This document shows positions 15,690 through 24,855 of a DNA stretch of 64,000 bases, one piece after another (positions within the stretch are counted from its first letter, which is position 1; the number at the start of each line of letters is the position of its first letter). A program made the translations under genes and the position numbers. The DNA is from Enterovibrio norvegicus_B (GTDB lineage Bacteria; Pseudomonadota; Gammaproteobacteria; Enterobacterales; Vibrionaceae): positions 1-64,000 of the forward strand of contig NZ_MDAG01000057.1 in assembly GCF_002876705.1 (NCBI RefSeq), in the 5' to 3' direction. The notes under the pieces are model-generated. The model was not told the origin of the DNA, did no database searches, and saw nothing but the letters and a program-made list of their open reading frames with translations.

Positions 15690-18011
15690 ATGAAAAAAGA
15701 ACTATATCGAATGCCAACGGCGCGTCCTTGGTTATTCTTGATCCTCAGTGTGTTGCTTGCAGTTGTGGCAGCGATGGGCAGTCAGAACTTGTATTTTCGA
15801 GGCGACTACCAAATCTTTTTCGATAAAGGGAATCCGCAATTAAAAGCATTCAAAGAGCTCGAAGCCACCTTCAATAAAACAGACACGCTTGCCATTGTGG
15901 TTGCGCCACATAACAAAGACGTGTTCACAAAAGACAACCTTTCGTTGATTCAGCAACTCACAGACGAGGCTTGGCTGACACCATACGCAAGTCGCGTGGA
16001 TTCCATCACCAACTATCAACACACCTCTGCAGAAGATGACGATCTCCTCGTGGAAGATCTCGCGCCTGATTATTACGAACTCGATGAAACGCGAATCGAC
16101 TACATCCGCGATGTCGCACTCAATGAACCGCGTTTGGTTAGCGCTATTGTTGGCCAAACAGCGCAAGCTGCCATCGTAAATATCACATTCCAATTGCCAG
16201 ATGGTGACCAAACTGCACAAGTGCAGGAAGTGGCTAACTTTGCGCAATCGGTATTAGCGAAAGCCCACGAAACATATCCCGATGTGGATTTCCATTTGGC
16301 TGGCATCATCGCCATGAACAAAGCCTTTGCTGACGCTGCACAAGCAGACAGCCAAACGCTCGTGCCAATGATGTTTCTGGTTGTGCTGGTGTTCCTCGGC
16401 ATTATGTTGAGATCTTGGAAATTTGTTGTCGCGACATTGCTGGTGATCGTGCTGACGATTGCAGCCACCATGGGCATGCTTGGTTGGGTAGGGCACTACT
16501 TGAATAACGGCACGGTGACAGTGCCGACCTTGGTAATGACGTTGGCTGTGGCTGACTGTGTGCACTTGATTACGTCATATGTGCATGCGTTGCGTGAAGG
16601 AAAAGACAAAACAGAAGCCATTAACTATGCGCTCAAACTTAACTTCCTCGCGCTATTAATCACGTCTGTGACGACGTCGATTGGTTTCCTAATGATGAAT
16701 GCGTCGGATTCTCCTGTGTTGAGAGACATGGGTAACCTTGCAGCCTTGGGGGTCATGATCGCGTTTGTTCTGTCTGTGACGCTATTGCCAGCACTGCTTC
16801 AGTTGATGCCGTTCAAGGTCAAACCAGCGCGTAAAAACAGCAACAAGGTGATGGCGTGGGTAGCAGATACCGTGATTGCGAATCACAGAAAGATTCTGCC
16901 AGTCAGTGCCATTGTTGTGGCACTGAGTGCCGTGTTGTTGATGCAAAACCATGCGAATGACAATGCCGTTGAATATTTTGATTCTGGCAATGCGTTCCGT
17001 CAGGCGGCGGATTACATGGAAGAAACGGTCAGTGGTACAACTGCGATCAGTATTTCCATCAAGTCCGGTCAACCTCAAGGGATCACACACCCTGAGTTTT
17101 TGAATGCCGTTGAAGGTTTCACGGAATGGTTACGTACACAGCCAGAAACGGACCATGTCGCGTCGATTTCAGACACGTTCAAGCGTTTGAACATGAACAT
17201 GCACGGTGATGACAAAGCATATTACGCATTGCCTCAGGACCCTGAGCTCGCGGCACAATACTTGTTGTTGTATGAAATGTCGTTGCCTTACGGGCTTGAT
17301 TTGAACAACGAAGTGAACATCGATAAATCTGCCGTCAAGCTTGTGCTGACTACCGATAACCTTGGCAGCGTGAAATTGATTGCGCTGGAAGATCGCATGG
17401 ATGCCTGGTTTAAAGCCAATGCGCCTGACTATGAAATGGCGTCGTCGGGCCCGAACCTTATGTTCGCGCACATTGGTGAAACGAACATTGCCAGCATGTT
17501 GAAGACGCTACCGATCGCATTGGTGCTGATTTCAGGATTGCTAGTGTTCGCACTGCGTTCATGGCGTCTCGGTGTCATCAGTCTCGTACCAAATTTGGTG
17601 CCAGCGATATTGGGCTTTGGTTTGTGGGCTATCGTATCGGGAGAAATCAACTTAGGGCTTTCGGTGGTTATCACATTGACCTTGGGGGTTGTGGTTGATG
17701 ATACGGTGCATTTCTTGACCAAATATCGCCATGCACGTATGCAAGGGCGCAATGTGGAAGACGGTATCCGCTATGCCTTTGACTCTGTGGGTCGTGCACT
17801 TTGGATCACCACCGTCGTACTTGTGGCGGGTTTCAGCGTGCTAGCAACATCAGGTTTCCGATTGAACAGTGACATGGGCTTGCTCAGTGCCATTGTGATT
17901 TTCATTGCCCTCATCGTGGACTTTGTTCTTTTACCTGCTGTGCTCTTGATAGCAGACAAGAAAGCCTATGCCGATGAGTCTAAGCCTTTTAGCGAAGAAG
18001 CTGCGCAATAA
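15690..18011 (+). CDS. RND-superfamily (MMPL-type) exporter
   Basis: The 773-residue inner-membrane protein has the duplicated RND layout. TM1 (about residues 13-31) is followed by a large periplasmic loop and a cluster of TMs from about 220 to 370 (VLVFLGIMLRSWKF, ADCVHLI). A second periplasmic loop and a final cluster from about 610 to 755 with VVDDTVHFLTKYRHA complete it. It is shorter than AcrB and resembles the MMPL/hydrophobe exporters that move lipids or sterol- and hopanoid-like molecules. ATG 15690 has GGAG 6 bases upstream. LolA-like and outer-membrane barrel genes follow, so the three proteins can span the envelope. TetR operators precede it. Confidence 0.9.
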   Translation: MKKELYRMPTARPWLFLILSVLLAVVAAMGSQNLYFRGDYQIFFDKGNPQLKAFKELEATFNKTDTLAIVVAPHNKDVFTKDNLSLIQQLTDEAWLTPYASRVDSITNYQHTSAEDDDLLVEDLAPDYYELDETRIDYIRDVALNEPRLVSAIVGQTAQAAIVNITFQLPDGDQTAQVQEVANFAQSVLAKAHETYPDVDFHLAGIIAMNKAFADAAQADSQTLVPMMFLVVLVFLGIMLRSWKFVVATLLVIVLTIAATMGMLGWVGHYLNNGTVTVPTLVMTLAVADCVHLITSYVHALREGKDKTEAINYALKLNFLALLITSVTTSIGFLMMNASDSPVLRDMGNLAALGVMIAFVLSVTLLPALLQLMPFKVKPARKNSNKVMAWVADTVIANHRKILPVSAIVVALSAVLLMQNHANDNAVEYFDSGNAFRQAADYMEETVSGTTAISISIKSGQPQGITHPEFLNAVEGFTEWLRTQPETDHVASISDTFKRLNMNMHGDDKAYYALPQDPELAAQYLLLYEMSLPYGLDLNNEVNIDKSAVKLVLTTDNLGSVKLIALEDRMDAWFKANAPDYEMASSGPNLMFAHIGETNIASMLKTLPIALVLISGLLVFALRSWRLGVISLVPNLVPAILGFGLWAIVSGEINLGLSVVITLTLGVVVDDTVHFLTKYRHARMQGRNVEDGIRYAFDSVGRALWITTVVLVAGFSVLATSGFRLNSDMGLLSAIVIFIALIVDFVLLPAVLLIADKKAYADESKPFSEEAAQ

Positions 18012-18030
18012 CGAATTCAAGGAGATAAGA

Positions 18031-18825
18031 ATGAAAACAATGAGAACATTATCAAAAGCCGTTGTTATTGCATTTAGCATGATGGCGATGGCAGCGCCTG
18101 TGACGGCTGACGAAGTGAAGGGATTGGAAATCGCCAAAGAGCGTAAAGTCCGTGACCAAGGTTGGGGCGATACTGTCGCCGAAATGACCATGTTGCTTGA
18201 AAATGCAAACGGCGACACCAGCGACCGTAAGTTGCGTATTAAAACGCTCGAAGTGGAAGCTGATGGCGATAAGGGTTTGACGATTTTCGATGAGCCCCGC
18301 GATGTGCGCGGTACCGTTTTCCTTAACTATTCACACATCACGGGTGCTGACGATCAGTGGCTGTATCTTCCAGCCTTAAAGCGCGTGAAACGTATTGCAT
18401 CACGCAACAAGTCTGGGCCGTTCATGGGCAGTGAGTTTGCTTACGAAGATTTAAGCTCTTTTGAGCTTGAGAAGTACACCTTTGACTTGGTGGGTGAAGA
18501 AGAAGTTGATGGACAAAACACCTATGTGATTGTGCAAACACCAACAGACAAATATTCAGGCTACACCAGCCAGAAAGTCTGGGTTGACCAAGAGCATTAT
18601 CGTCCGCTGAAAACCGAGTTTTATGACCGCCGTAAGTCATTGTTGAAAACGCTGACCTTCAGCGACTACAAACAATATTTGGACCAATACTGGCGTGCGC
18701 ACACCATGATGATGGTGAACCATCAGACAGGGAAATCGACCAAACTGACCACCACGGAATTGGCGTTTAAGACTGGGTTAGACGAAGGTGACTTCTCGAA
18801 ATCTAGCTTGAAGCGCGCTCGCTAG
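18031..18825 (+). CDS. LolA-like periplasmic protein (outer-membrane lipoprotein-sorting family)
   Basis: The 264-residue protein starts with a signal peptide (about residues 1-28, ending APVTA before DEV). The mature part is of the outer membrane lipoprotein-sorting, LolA/LppX-like half-barrel type, with GTVFLNYSHITGADDQWLYLPALKRVKRI and VDQEHYRPLKTEFYDRR. Proteins of this group often sit beside RND/MMPL exporters and may carry a lipid through the periplasm. ATG 18031 has AAGGAG 6 bases upstream and follows the exporter gene by 19 bases. The downstream barrel gene begins 8 bases after it, so all three are one operon. Confidence 0.87.
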   Translation: MKTMRTLSKAVVIAFSMMAMAAPVTADEVKGLEIAKERKVRDQGWGDTVAEMTMLLENANGDTSDRKLRIKTLEVEADGDKGLTIFDEPRDVRGTVFLNYSHITGADDQWLYLPALKRVKRIASRNKSGPFMGSEFAYEDLSSFELEKYTFDLVGEEEVDGQNTYVIVQTPTDKYSGYTSQKVWVDQEHYRPLKTEFYDRRKSLLKTLTFSDYKQYLDQYWRAHTMMMVNHQTGKSTKLTTTELAFKTGLDEGDFSKSSLKRAR

Positions 18826-18833
18826 GAGTCAGG

Positions 18834-19997
18834 ATGAATATACGACTGTCATTGGCGGCGCTGCTTGCGCTGCCTCTTTTCCTCTCACCCAGCTATGCCT
18901 TTGACATTGAGGGTGAGGTGAGCTTCCAACAGCGTCAATTTGGACAGACAGGGGCTCAAGGTCAGGATAAAAGCCAAACGTCGATCGCCATTGAGCCTGA
19001 GCTTTATTGGGAAAGTGAAGAAGGGAACACGAGCTTTACGTTCACCCCTTTCTTCCGCTGGGATTCAATGGATGATGAACGCACCCATGGCGATGTGCGT
19101 GAAGCCTTGTTGATGCATTATGACGACAACTACGAACTGCGTTTCGGCGTGGGTATTGTCTTTTGGGGCGTGACAGAGTCACAGCACCTTGTCGATGTCA
19201 TCAACCAAACCGACGCCGTTGAAGCGGTTGATGGTGAAGTGAAGTTGGGTCAGCCGATGGTGAGTCTCGGGCTAGAGCTGGAGACGGGTCTGTTGGATCT
19301 GTATTTACTTCCGTATTTTCGTGAACGCACATTCGCCAGCACAGATGGTCGTTTGGCGGTTCCGGGTGCGGGCGATGCAGATGCGCAGTATGAATCTCGC
19401 CACGAAGAGTTTTACCCCGATGTCGCTGCGCGCTATGGCACCATGCTGGATGATTGGGATGTGGGCTTGAGTGTGTTTCATGGCACCAATAGAGACCCCT
19501 ATTTTTTCAATAGCTTGTCGCCATATTATGCGCTTATGACTCAAGTGGGCCTTGATGTGCAAGCAATATACGGTGATTGGCTGTGGAAAGCGGAGGCTAT
19601 CCGTCGTTACAGCTTGGAATCCAACACGGCGTTTACTGGTGGATTTGAATACACCTACGTAGGTGTGAACGAAGGCATTACTGATCTGGGTTTCTTAGTG
19701 GAATACCTTTACGACAGTCGCGGTGAAGGCGCACCTGTCGCCGGTCAAAACGATGTGTTTGCAGGACTTCGTTGGGTACTTAACGATCACGATGGCACTG
19801 AGTTTTTGCTTGGTGGGACACTTGATTTAGATGACACCGATTCCATGACAGTGCGTTTGGAGTCGAGCGGTCGCTTCTCGAATGATTGGAGCTGGACAGT
19901 CACAGGCTGGATGTTCAATTCAGATCGCGTCACTGACCCGATTTATTCGTTAAAGCGTGATGACTTTGTCGAAGCGGAAGTGAGTTGGTATTTTTAG
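18834..19997 (+). CDS. Predicted outer-membrane beta-barrel protein
   Basis: The 387-residue protein has a signal peptide (cleavage after SYA, residue 22) and then many alternating amphipathic strands rich in Tyr, Trp, Asp and Gly. It ends in the aromatic SWYF expected of an outer-membrane barrel. I do not recognise a named family. It is the last gene of the TetR-regulated operon with the RND exporter and LolA-like protein, so it probably forms the outer-membrane end of that route, as porin or acceptor. No terminator is visible before the assembly gap that follows. Confidence 0.82.
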   Translation: MNIRLSLAALLALPLFLSPSYAFDIEGEVSFQQRQFGQTGAQGQDKSQTSIAIEPELYWESEEGNTSFTFTPFFRWDSMDDERTHGDVREALLMHYDDNYELRFGVGIVFWGVTESQHLVDVINQTDAVEAVDGEVKLGQPMVSLGLELETGLLDLYLLPYFRERTFASTDGRLAVPGAGDADAQYESRHEEFYPDVAARYGTMLDDWDVGLSVFHGTNRDPYFFNSLSPYYALMTQVGLDVQAIYGDWLWKAEAIRRYSLESNTAFTGGFEYTYVGVNEGITDLGFLVEYLYDSRGEGAPVAGQNDVFAGLRWVLNDHDGTEFLLGGTLDLDDTDSMTVRLESSGRFSNDWSWTVTGWMFNSDRVTDPIYSLKRDDFVEAEVSWYF

Positions 19998-20014
19998 GGG
20001 TCTTAAAAGACAGG

Positions 20015-20060
20015 TCCTAGGAAGAGCGGGACCTAGATCCTAGGAGGAGCAAAATCTAGA
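20015..20060. repeat. Two direct 23-bp repeats
   Basis: Units at 20015-20037 and 20038-20060 each begin TCCTAGGA and end CTAGA. They agree at 18 of 23 positions. They sit 35 bp before the heptamer repeat that borders the sequence gap, so this intergenic region is rich in repeats at more than one scale. Confidence 0.75.
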
Positions 20061-20095
20061 GCTTGACGGCGCTTCCTATTTTCAAAGAATCGCTG

Positions 20096-20920
20096 CAGGA
20101 CCCAGGACCCAGGACNNNNNNNNNNNNNNNNNNNNNNNNNNNNNNNNNNNNNNNNNNNNNNNNNNNNNNNNNNNNNNNNNNNNNNNNNNNNNNNNNNNNN
20201 NNNNNNNNNNNNNNNNNNNNNNNNNNNNNNNNNNNNNNNNNNNNNNNNNNNNNNNNNNNNNNNNNNNNNNNNNNNNNNNNNNNNNNNNNNNNNNNNNNNN
20301 NNNNNNNNNNNNNNNNNNNNNNNNNNNNNNNNNNNNNNNNNNNNNNNNNNNNNNNNNNNNNNNNNNNNNNNNNNNNNNNNNNNNNNNNNNNNNNNNNNNN
20401 NNNNNNNNNNNNNNNNNNNNNNNNNNNNNNNNNNNNNNNNNNNNNNNNNNNNNNNNNNNNNNNNNNNNNNNNNNNNNNNNNNNNNNNNNNNNNNNNNNNN
20501 NNNNNNNNNNNNNNNNNNNNNNNNNNNNNNNNNNNNNNNNNNNNNNNNNNNNNNNNNNNNNNNNNNNNNNNNNNNNNNNNNNNNNNNNNNNNNNNNNNNN
20601 NNNNNNNNNNNNNNNNNNNNNNNNNNNNNNNNNNNNNNNNNNNNNNNNNNNNNNNNNNNNNNNNNNNNNNNNNNNNNNNNNNNNNNNNNNNNNNNNNNNN
20701 NNNNNNNNNNNNNNNNNNNNNNNNNNNNNNNNNNNNNNNNNNNNNNNNNNNNNNNNNNNNNNNNNNNNNNNNNNNNNNNNNNNNNNNNNNNNNNNNNNNN
20801 NNNNNNNNNNNNNNNNNNNNNNNNNNNNNNNNNNNNNNNNNNNNNNNNNNNNNNNNNNNNNNNNNNNNNNNNNNNNNNNNNNNNNNNNNNNNNNNNNNNC
20901 AGGACCCAGGACCCAGGACC
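20096..20920. repeat. CAGGACC heptamer tandem array interrupted by an assembly gap
   Basis: Three copies of CAGGACC (the last lacking one base) lie before the N-run 20116-20899. Three more follow it at 20900-20920. The same unit in the same orientation on both sides suggests that a longer array spans the gap and defeated assembly, although unique sequence could also be hidden. The gap length of 784 is probably an estimate: it does not keep the seven-base phase across the two flanks. The array ends 4 bases from the stop codon of the DUF72 gene. Confidence 0.8.
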
Positions 20921-20924
20921 CGCT

Positions 20925-21815
20925 CTAAAGCAAACTCATCTGGCTCGAATTGTCTTCCGGTAACAGAGGCGCCAGTGGTGGCAGTGCGATTTGCTTGCTG
21001 AGCAAATCATAGAAGTGTGCTGCTAACTCTGGCGCTTGATCGTTATTCGCCGTGTGTATCATCAGATACGGCGTTTTTCCTTCCCCAATCCATTGCGGTA
21101 TCTTTTTTTGCCAGTTAGCAAAGAACGCATCGTTTCGCTCCAGCGTTGGGTCACCAATGAATCTGACCATGGGTGTATTGGCGGTGGAAATAGCGTGAAC
21201 CGGAACGTGAGGTTTCTTCTGCTGTGCATCAAGTAATGCGTCGGTATCTGGCGGCACTGCAAAGACAGGGCGGCTGTCCATGATGATGCGATCAGCGCCT
21301 CTTTCCAGCAACATACCATTCAAAGCGCGTTCTTCTTCGCCCTTGGCGAAAAACGCAGGATGACGTACTTCCACGCCAATGTTAAAAGACGCTGGCATAC
21401 CGTTTAGAAACTTTTGTAAATCCGGCAAAGATTCAGGGCCGAACGCGGCGGGCAATTGAATTTTCCAAAGTCCGATGCGTGAATGCAGCGGTGCCATCAA
21501 TGAAATGAATTCCGACACCATTTCGTCAGAGTGACGCAGCATTAGCTGATGAGTGACCGCTTGCGGAAACTTGAAGGTAAATTCAAATGCATCGGTCGTT
21601 GCCGCTTTCCAGTTGGCAACGGTCGCGTGGGAAGGGCTGGCATAGAAAGTAGTATTGCCTTCTACCGTGTTAAACACCTCTGCATACCGTGCCAAACGTT
21701 CACCACTCTTGGTGCCTGATGGATAGAACTTACGTTGCCATGTGTTGTGCGACCATTGCGTCAGTCCAAGGCGAAGTGGTGGCGTGGTAAGTTGGTGCAG
21801 TGGTGTAGTAAGCAT
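20925..21815 (-). CDS. DUF72 domain protein (YecE-like)
   Basis: The 296-residue protein is of the DUF72 TIM-barrel type, with LRLGLTQWSHNTWQRKFYPSGTKSGERLARYAEVFNTVEGNTTFYA at the N-terminus and a conserved VEVRHPAFF segment. No biochemical function is established for the family. I chose the ATG at 21815 because AAGGGAT lies upstream and the extra N-terminal residues of a longer frame are highly charged and not DUF72-like. E. coli yecE also lies near aspS and cmoA, so the location matches the ancestral order. It is divergent from aspS, and its 3' end abuts the heptamer array. Confidence 0.88.
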   Translation of the reverse strand: MLTTPLHQLTTPPLRLGLTQWSHNTWQRKFYPSGTKSGERLARYAEVFNTVEGNTTFYASPSHATVANWKAATTDAFEFTFKFPQAVTHQLMLRHSDEMVSEFISLMAPLHSRIGLWKIQLPAAFGPESLPDLQKFLNGMPASFNIGVEVRHPAFFAKGEEERALNGMLLERGADRIIMDSRPVFAVPPDTDALLDAQQKKPHVPVHAISTANTPMVRFIGDPTLERNDAFFANWQKKIPQWIGEGKTPYLMIHTANNDQAPELAAHFYDLLSKQIALPPLAPLLPEDNSSQMSLL

Positions 21816-21952
21816 CGTATCCCTTCGATTTTCTTTTTGCCTATTTTGGTCTTCTTGGCATTCCGGGGTCAATCCTTGTTCGTTTTTTGGTCGATTGCGA
21901 TCTTTTCTGACTTTCATCTCGCTACGATTTCCCGCAAGGCCAATTTTTCCTT

Positions 21953-21958
21953 TATAAT
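21953..21958 (+). promoter_or_regulatory. Candidate -10 element for aspS
   Basis: A perfect TATAAT lies 140 bases upstream of the aspS start in the divergent DUF72-aspS region. No good -35 element is seen at 16-18 bp, so the assignment is tentative. Confidence 0.4.
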
Positions 21959-22098
21959 GCTGCGTCATTTTGAGGTATTTTTACTTTGGCGTGAGTGAAC
22001 ACTCAGGCGGAAGTTTGCAGAAGTATCTGCACAACCATATTTGTAGCTTTGCGCTTAATAGCGCAATAGGACAGTCAGTAACAGATCGGGAAATTCAT

Positions 22099-23886
22099 AT
22101 GCGCACCCAATATTGTGGTCACCTGAACAAAGCCCTCGTAGGGCAAACTGTAGAACTTTGCGGCTGGGTAAATCGCCGTCGTGATTTAGGCGGTCTTATC
22201 TTCATTGATATGCGTGACCGTGAAGGCGTGGTTCAGGTGGTGGTTGATCCGGATATGAAAGACGTATTCGAGGTTGCTAACAAACTGCGTAACGAATTCT
22301 GTATCAAATTTACCGGTGAAGTGCGTGCGCGCCCAGACAGCCAAATCAATAAAGACATGGCGACAGGCGAAGTAGAATTGCTAGCGACTGGTTTGGAAAT
22401 CATCAACCGCGCAGCGCCATTGCCACTGGACTTCAATCAAAACAACTCAGAAGAACAGCGTCTGAAGCACCGTTACCTTGATCTGCGTCGTCCAGAAATG
22501 AGCGATCGCATTAAGCTGCGTGCAAAAGCATCAAGCTTTGTTCGTCGTTTTCTTGATGACAATGGCTTCCTAGACATCGAAACACCTGTACTGACAAAAG
22601 CAACGCCAGAAGGTGCGCGTGACTACTTGGTGCCAAGCCGTGTTCACAAAGGCAGCTTCTACGCATTGCCACAATCACCTCAGCTGTTCAAACAGCTTCT
22701 GATGATGTCTGGTTTCGACCGTTACTACCAAATCGTTAAGTGCTTCCGTGATGAAGACTTGCGTGCTGACCGTCAGCCTGAATTTACCCAAATCGATATC
22801 GAAACTTCATTCATGAACGCTGAGCAAGTGCGCAGTGTAACTGAAAACATGGTTCGCGATATGTGGCAAGAATTGCTGAACGTGGATCTGGGCCAATTCC
22901 CGATCATGTCGTTCGAAGAAGCGATGCGCCGTTTCGGTTCAGACAAACCAGACTTACGTAACCCGCTAGAAATGGTGGACGTTGCCGACATTCTGAAAGA
23001 CGTTGAATTCAAAGTGTTCTCTGGCCCTGCAAACGATCCTAAAGGCCGTGTTGCGGTTATTCGTGTACCAGGCGGTGCTGAGCTTTCTCGTAAACAAATC
23101 GATGACTACACCAAGTTCGTTGGTATTTACGGTGCGAAAGGTTTGGCATGGATGAAGGTTAACGACCGTGCTGCAGGCATGGAAGGTGTTCAATCACCGG
23201 TTGCTAAATTCCTGAACGAAGACGTTGTTAACGCCATTCTTGAGCGCACAGGTGCTGAGTCTGGCGACATCATTCTATTCGGTGCCGACAGCAAGAAAGT
23301 CGTAACAGAAGCGATGGGCGCACTGCGTTTGAAGCTAGGCACTGACATGGGTCTAACGGATAAAGCTGCGTGGGCACCACTTTGGGTTGTTGACTTCCCT
23401 ATGTTCGAAGAAGACGAAGAGGGTAACTTGCATGCAATGCACCACCCATTCACGTCGCCTTTGGGCATGACGGCAGAAGAACTTCGTGCAAACCCTGCGA
23501 CAGCGATTTCTAACGCTTACGACATGGTACTGAACGGCTACGAAGTGGGCGGTGGTTCTGTGCGTATTCACAACTCCGACATGCAAACCGTAGTGTTTGA
23601 CATTTTGGGTATTGAGTCTGGCGAGCAGAAAGAAAAATTCGGCTTCCTGCTAGAAGCATTGAAGTACGGTACGCCGCCACACGCTGGTCTAGCATTCGGT
23701 CTTGACCGCCTTGTTATGCTGCTTTGTGGCACTGAAAACATCCGTGATGTTATCGCGTTCCCGAAAACCACGGCAGCAGCATGTTTGCTAACGGATGCGC
23801 CAAGCCTTGCTAACCCAGCATCGCTTGAAGAGCTTGCGATTGCAGTTACCGCCGCAGCGAAGAAGAACGAAGAAAACGACGCATAA
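22099..23886 (+). CDS. aspS: Aspartate--tRNA ligase AspS
   Basis: AspS charges tRNA-Asp with aspartate. The 595-residue length is that of the bacterial type. It has the N-terminal anticodon-binding OB domain (CGWVNRRRDLGGLIFIDMRDREG at about residues 18-40), class II motif 2 (FRDEDLRADRQPEFTQIDIE), the bacterial GAD insert around residues 290-420, and motif 3 (GLAFGLDRLVMLL) near the end. I chose ATG 22099 because MRTQYCGHL aligns with the E. coli start; a longer open frame upstream to 21970 is leader sequence. A terminator follows. Confidence 0.97.
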   Translation: MRTQYCGHLNKALVGQTVELCGWVNRRRDLGGLIFIDMRDREGVVQVVVDPDMKDVFEVANKLRNEFCIKFTGEVRARPDSQINKDMATGEVELLATGLEIINRAAPLPLDFNQNNSEEQRLKHRYLDLRRPEMSDRIKLRAKASSFVRRFLDDNGFLDIETPVLTKATPEGARDYLVPSRVHKGSFYALPQSPQLFKQLLMMSGFDRYYQIVKCFRDEDLRADRQPEFTQIDIETSFMNAEQVRSVTENMVRDMWQELLNVDLGQFPIMSFEEAMRRFGSDKPDLRNPLEMVDVADILKDVEFKVFSGPANDPKGRVAVIRVPGGAELSRKQIDDYTKFVGIYGAKGLAWMKVNDRAAGMEGVQSPVAKFLNEDVVNAILERTGAESGDIILFGADSKKVVTEAMGALRLKLGTDMGLTDKAAWAPLWVVDFPMFEEDEEGNLHAMHHPFTSPLGMTAEELRANPATAISNAYDMVLNGYEVGGGSVRIHNSDMQTVVFDILGIESGEQKEKFGFLLEALKYGTPPHAGLAFGLDRLVMLLCGTENIRDVIAFPKTTAAACLLTDAPSLANPASLEELAIAVTAAAKKNEENDA

Positions 23887-23905
23887 GTCGACCTCATCTT
23901 CTAAC

Positions 23906-23938
23906 AATAAGGCCAGATTATCTGGCCTTATTTGTTTC
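23906..23938 (+). terminator. Terminator of aspS
   Basis: A perfect 12-bp stem AATAAGGCCAGA / TCTGGCCTTATT has a 3-base loop and is followed by TGTTTC. It begins 20 bases after the aspS stop. Confidence 0.8.
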
Positions 23939-23940
23939 TA

Positions 23941-23991
23941 TACCCAAACAAACTCTCGCCGAACAAGCATCTTGAGGTTGTTTGGATATAA
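23941..23991. repeat. Copy B of a dispersed intergenic repeat with inverted ends
   Basis: The left end TACCCAAACAA (23941-23951) is a near-exact inverted copy of the right end TTGTTTGGATA. Within it, 23961-23991 matches copy A (2339-2369) at 29 of 31 positions. It lies between the aspS terminator and yebC and could supply -10-like sequence (TATAAT at 23987-23992) to yebC. Confidence 0.7.
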
Positions 23992-24102
23992 TCCAAGCAG
24001 ATATGGGTGTTATCTCAGACATTTGTGTTCTGTTTTGCTATAAATCCAAGAACTAACGTAACAACTTCAGTGGCGTGTCGGCCGCTGACAAAGGAGTGAG
24101 AA

Positions 24103-24849
24103 ATGGCAGGTCACAGTAAATTCGCCAACATCAAACACCGCAAAGCTGCGCAAGATGCCAAGCGCGGCAAAATCTTCACCAAACTCATCCGTGAAATCAC
24201 CGTTGCTGCAAAAGAAGGTGGCGCAGAGCCTGAAAATAATCCGCGCCTGCGTGCAGCCATCGATAAAGCCCTGTCGAATAACATGACGCGTGACACTGTT
24301 AACCGCGCTGTTACGCGTGGGGCTGGCGGTGAAGGCGACGAGGGCATGGAAACCGTCATCTATGAAGGTTACGGCCCTGCTGGTACCGCTGTGATGGTGG
24401 AATGCATGACGGACAACCGCAACCGCACGGTGTCTGGTGTGCGTCACGCGTTTTCTAAAGCGGGTGGCAACCTAGGTACTGATGGCAGTGTAAACTACCT
24501 GTTTGACAAGAAAGGTGTGATTTCTTATGCACCAGGCTTAGACGAAGACGAAGTAATGGAAGCGGCACTAGAAGGCGGCGCTGACGACGTTGAAACACAC
24601 GATGATGGTTCAATGGACGTTTACACAACGCCTGCTGAGTTCGGCGCGGTGAAAGATGCATTGGATGCTGCGGGCTTTGAAGCACAAAACGCAGAAGTGA
24701 CGCTGGTTCCTTCCACCAAAGCAGATTTAGACGAAACCACAGCACCTAAGCTGCTTCGTCTGATTGATGCACTTGAAGATTTGGATGACGTGCAAGAGGT
24801 TTACCACAATGGTGATATCTCTGACGAAGTCGCAGCAACATTGGAATAA
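24103..24849 (+). CDS. yebC: YebC/PmpR-family protein
   Basis: The 248-residue protein begins MAGHSKFANIKHRKAAQDAKRGKIFTK, the signature start of the YebC family, and has the family's standard length. Members have been described as DNA-binding regulators and, more recently, as ribosome-associated factors that help translation of proline-rich stretches. The start has AAAGGAG 7 bases upstream. It is 6 bases before ruvC, a conserved pairing in gammaproteobacteria, so the two are co-transcribed. Confidence 0.95.
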   Translation: MAGHSKFANIKHRKAAQDAKRGKIFTKLIREITVAAKEGGAEPENNPRLRAAIDKALSNNMTRDTVNRAVTRGAGGEGDEGMETVIYEGYGPAGTAVMVECMTDNRNRTVSGVRHAFSKAGGNLGTDGSVNYLFDKKGVISYAPGLDEDEVMEAALEGGADDVETHDDGSMDVYTTPAEFGAVKDALDAAGFEAQNAEVTLVPSTKADLDETTAPKLLRLIDALEDLDDVQEVYHNGDISDEVAATLE

Positions 24850-24855
24850 GTATTC

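Noticed and set aside
15490..15690. 66-codon frame upstream of the RND exporter
   Set aside because: It lies across the TetR operators and promoter region, has no ribosome-binding site and no recognisable sequence.
20116..20899. Exact gap length as a repeat count (784 = 7 x 112)
   Set aside because: The flanks would need one extra base to keep the seven-base phase, so the divisibility is probably chance and the gap length an estimate.
20063..21001. Open frame through the N-run at 20116-20899
   Set aside because: It is open only because unknown bases cannot show stops. The flanks are tandem repeats and antisense DUF72 sequence.
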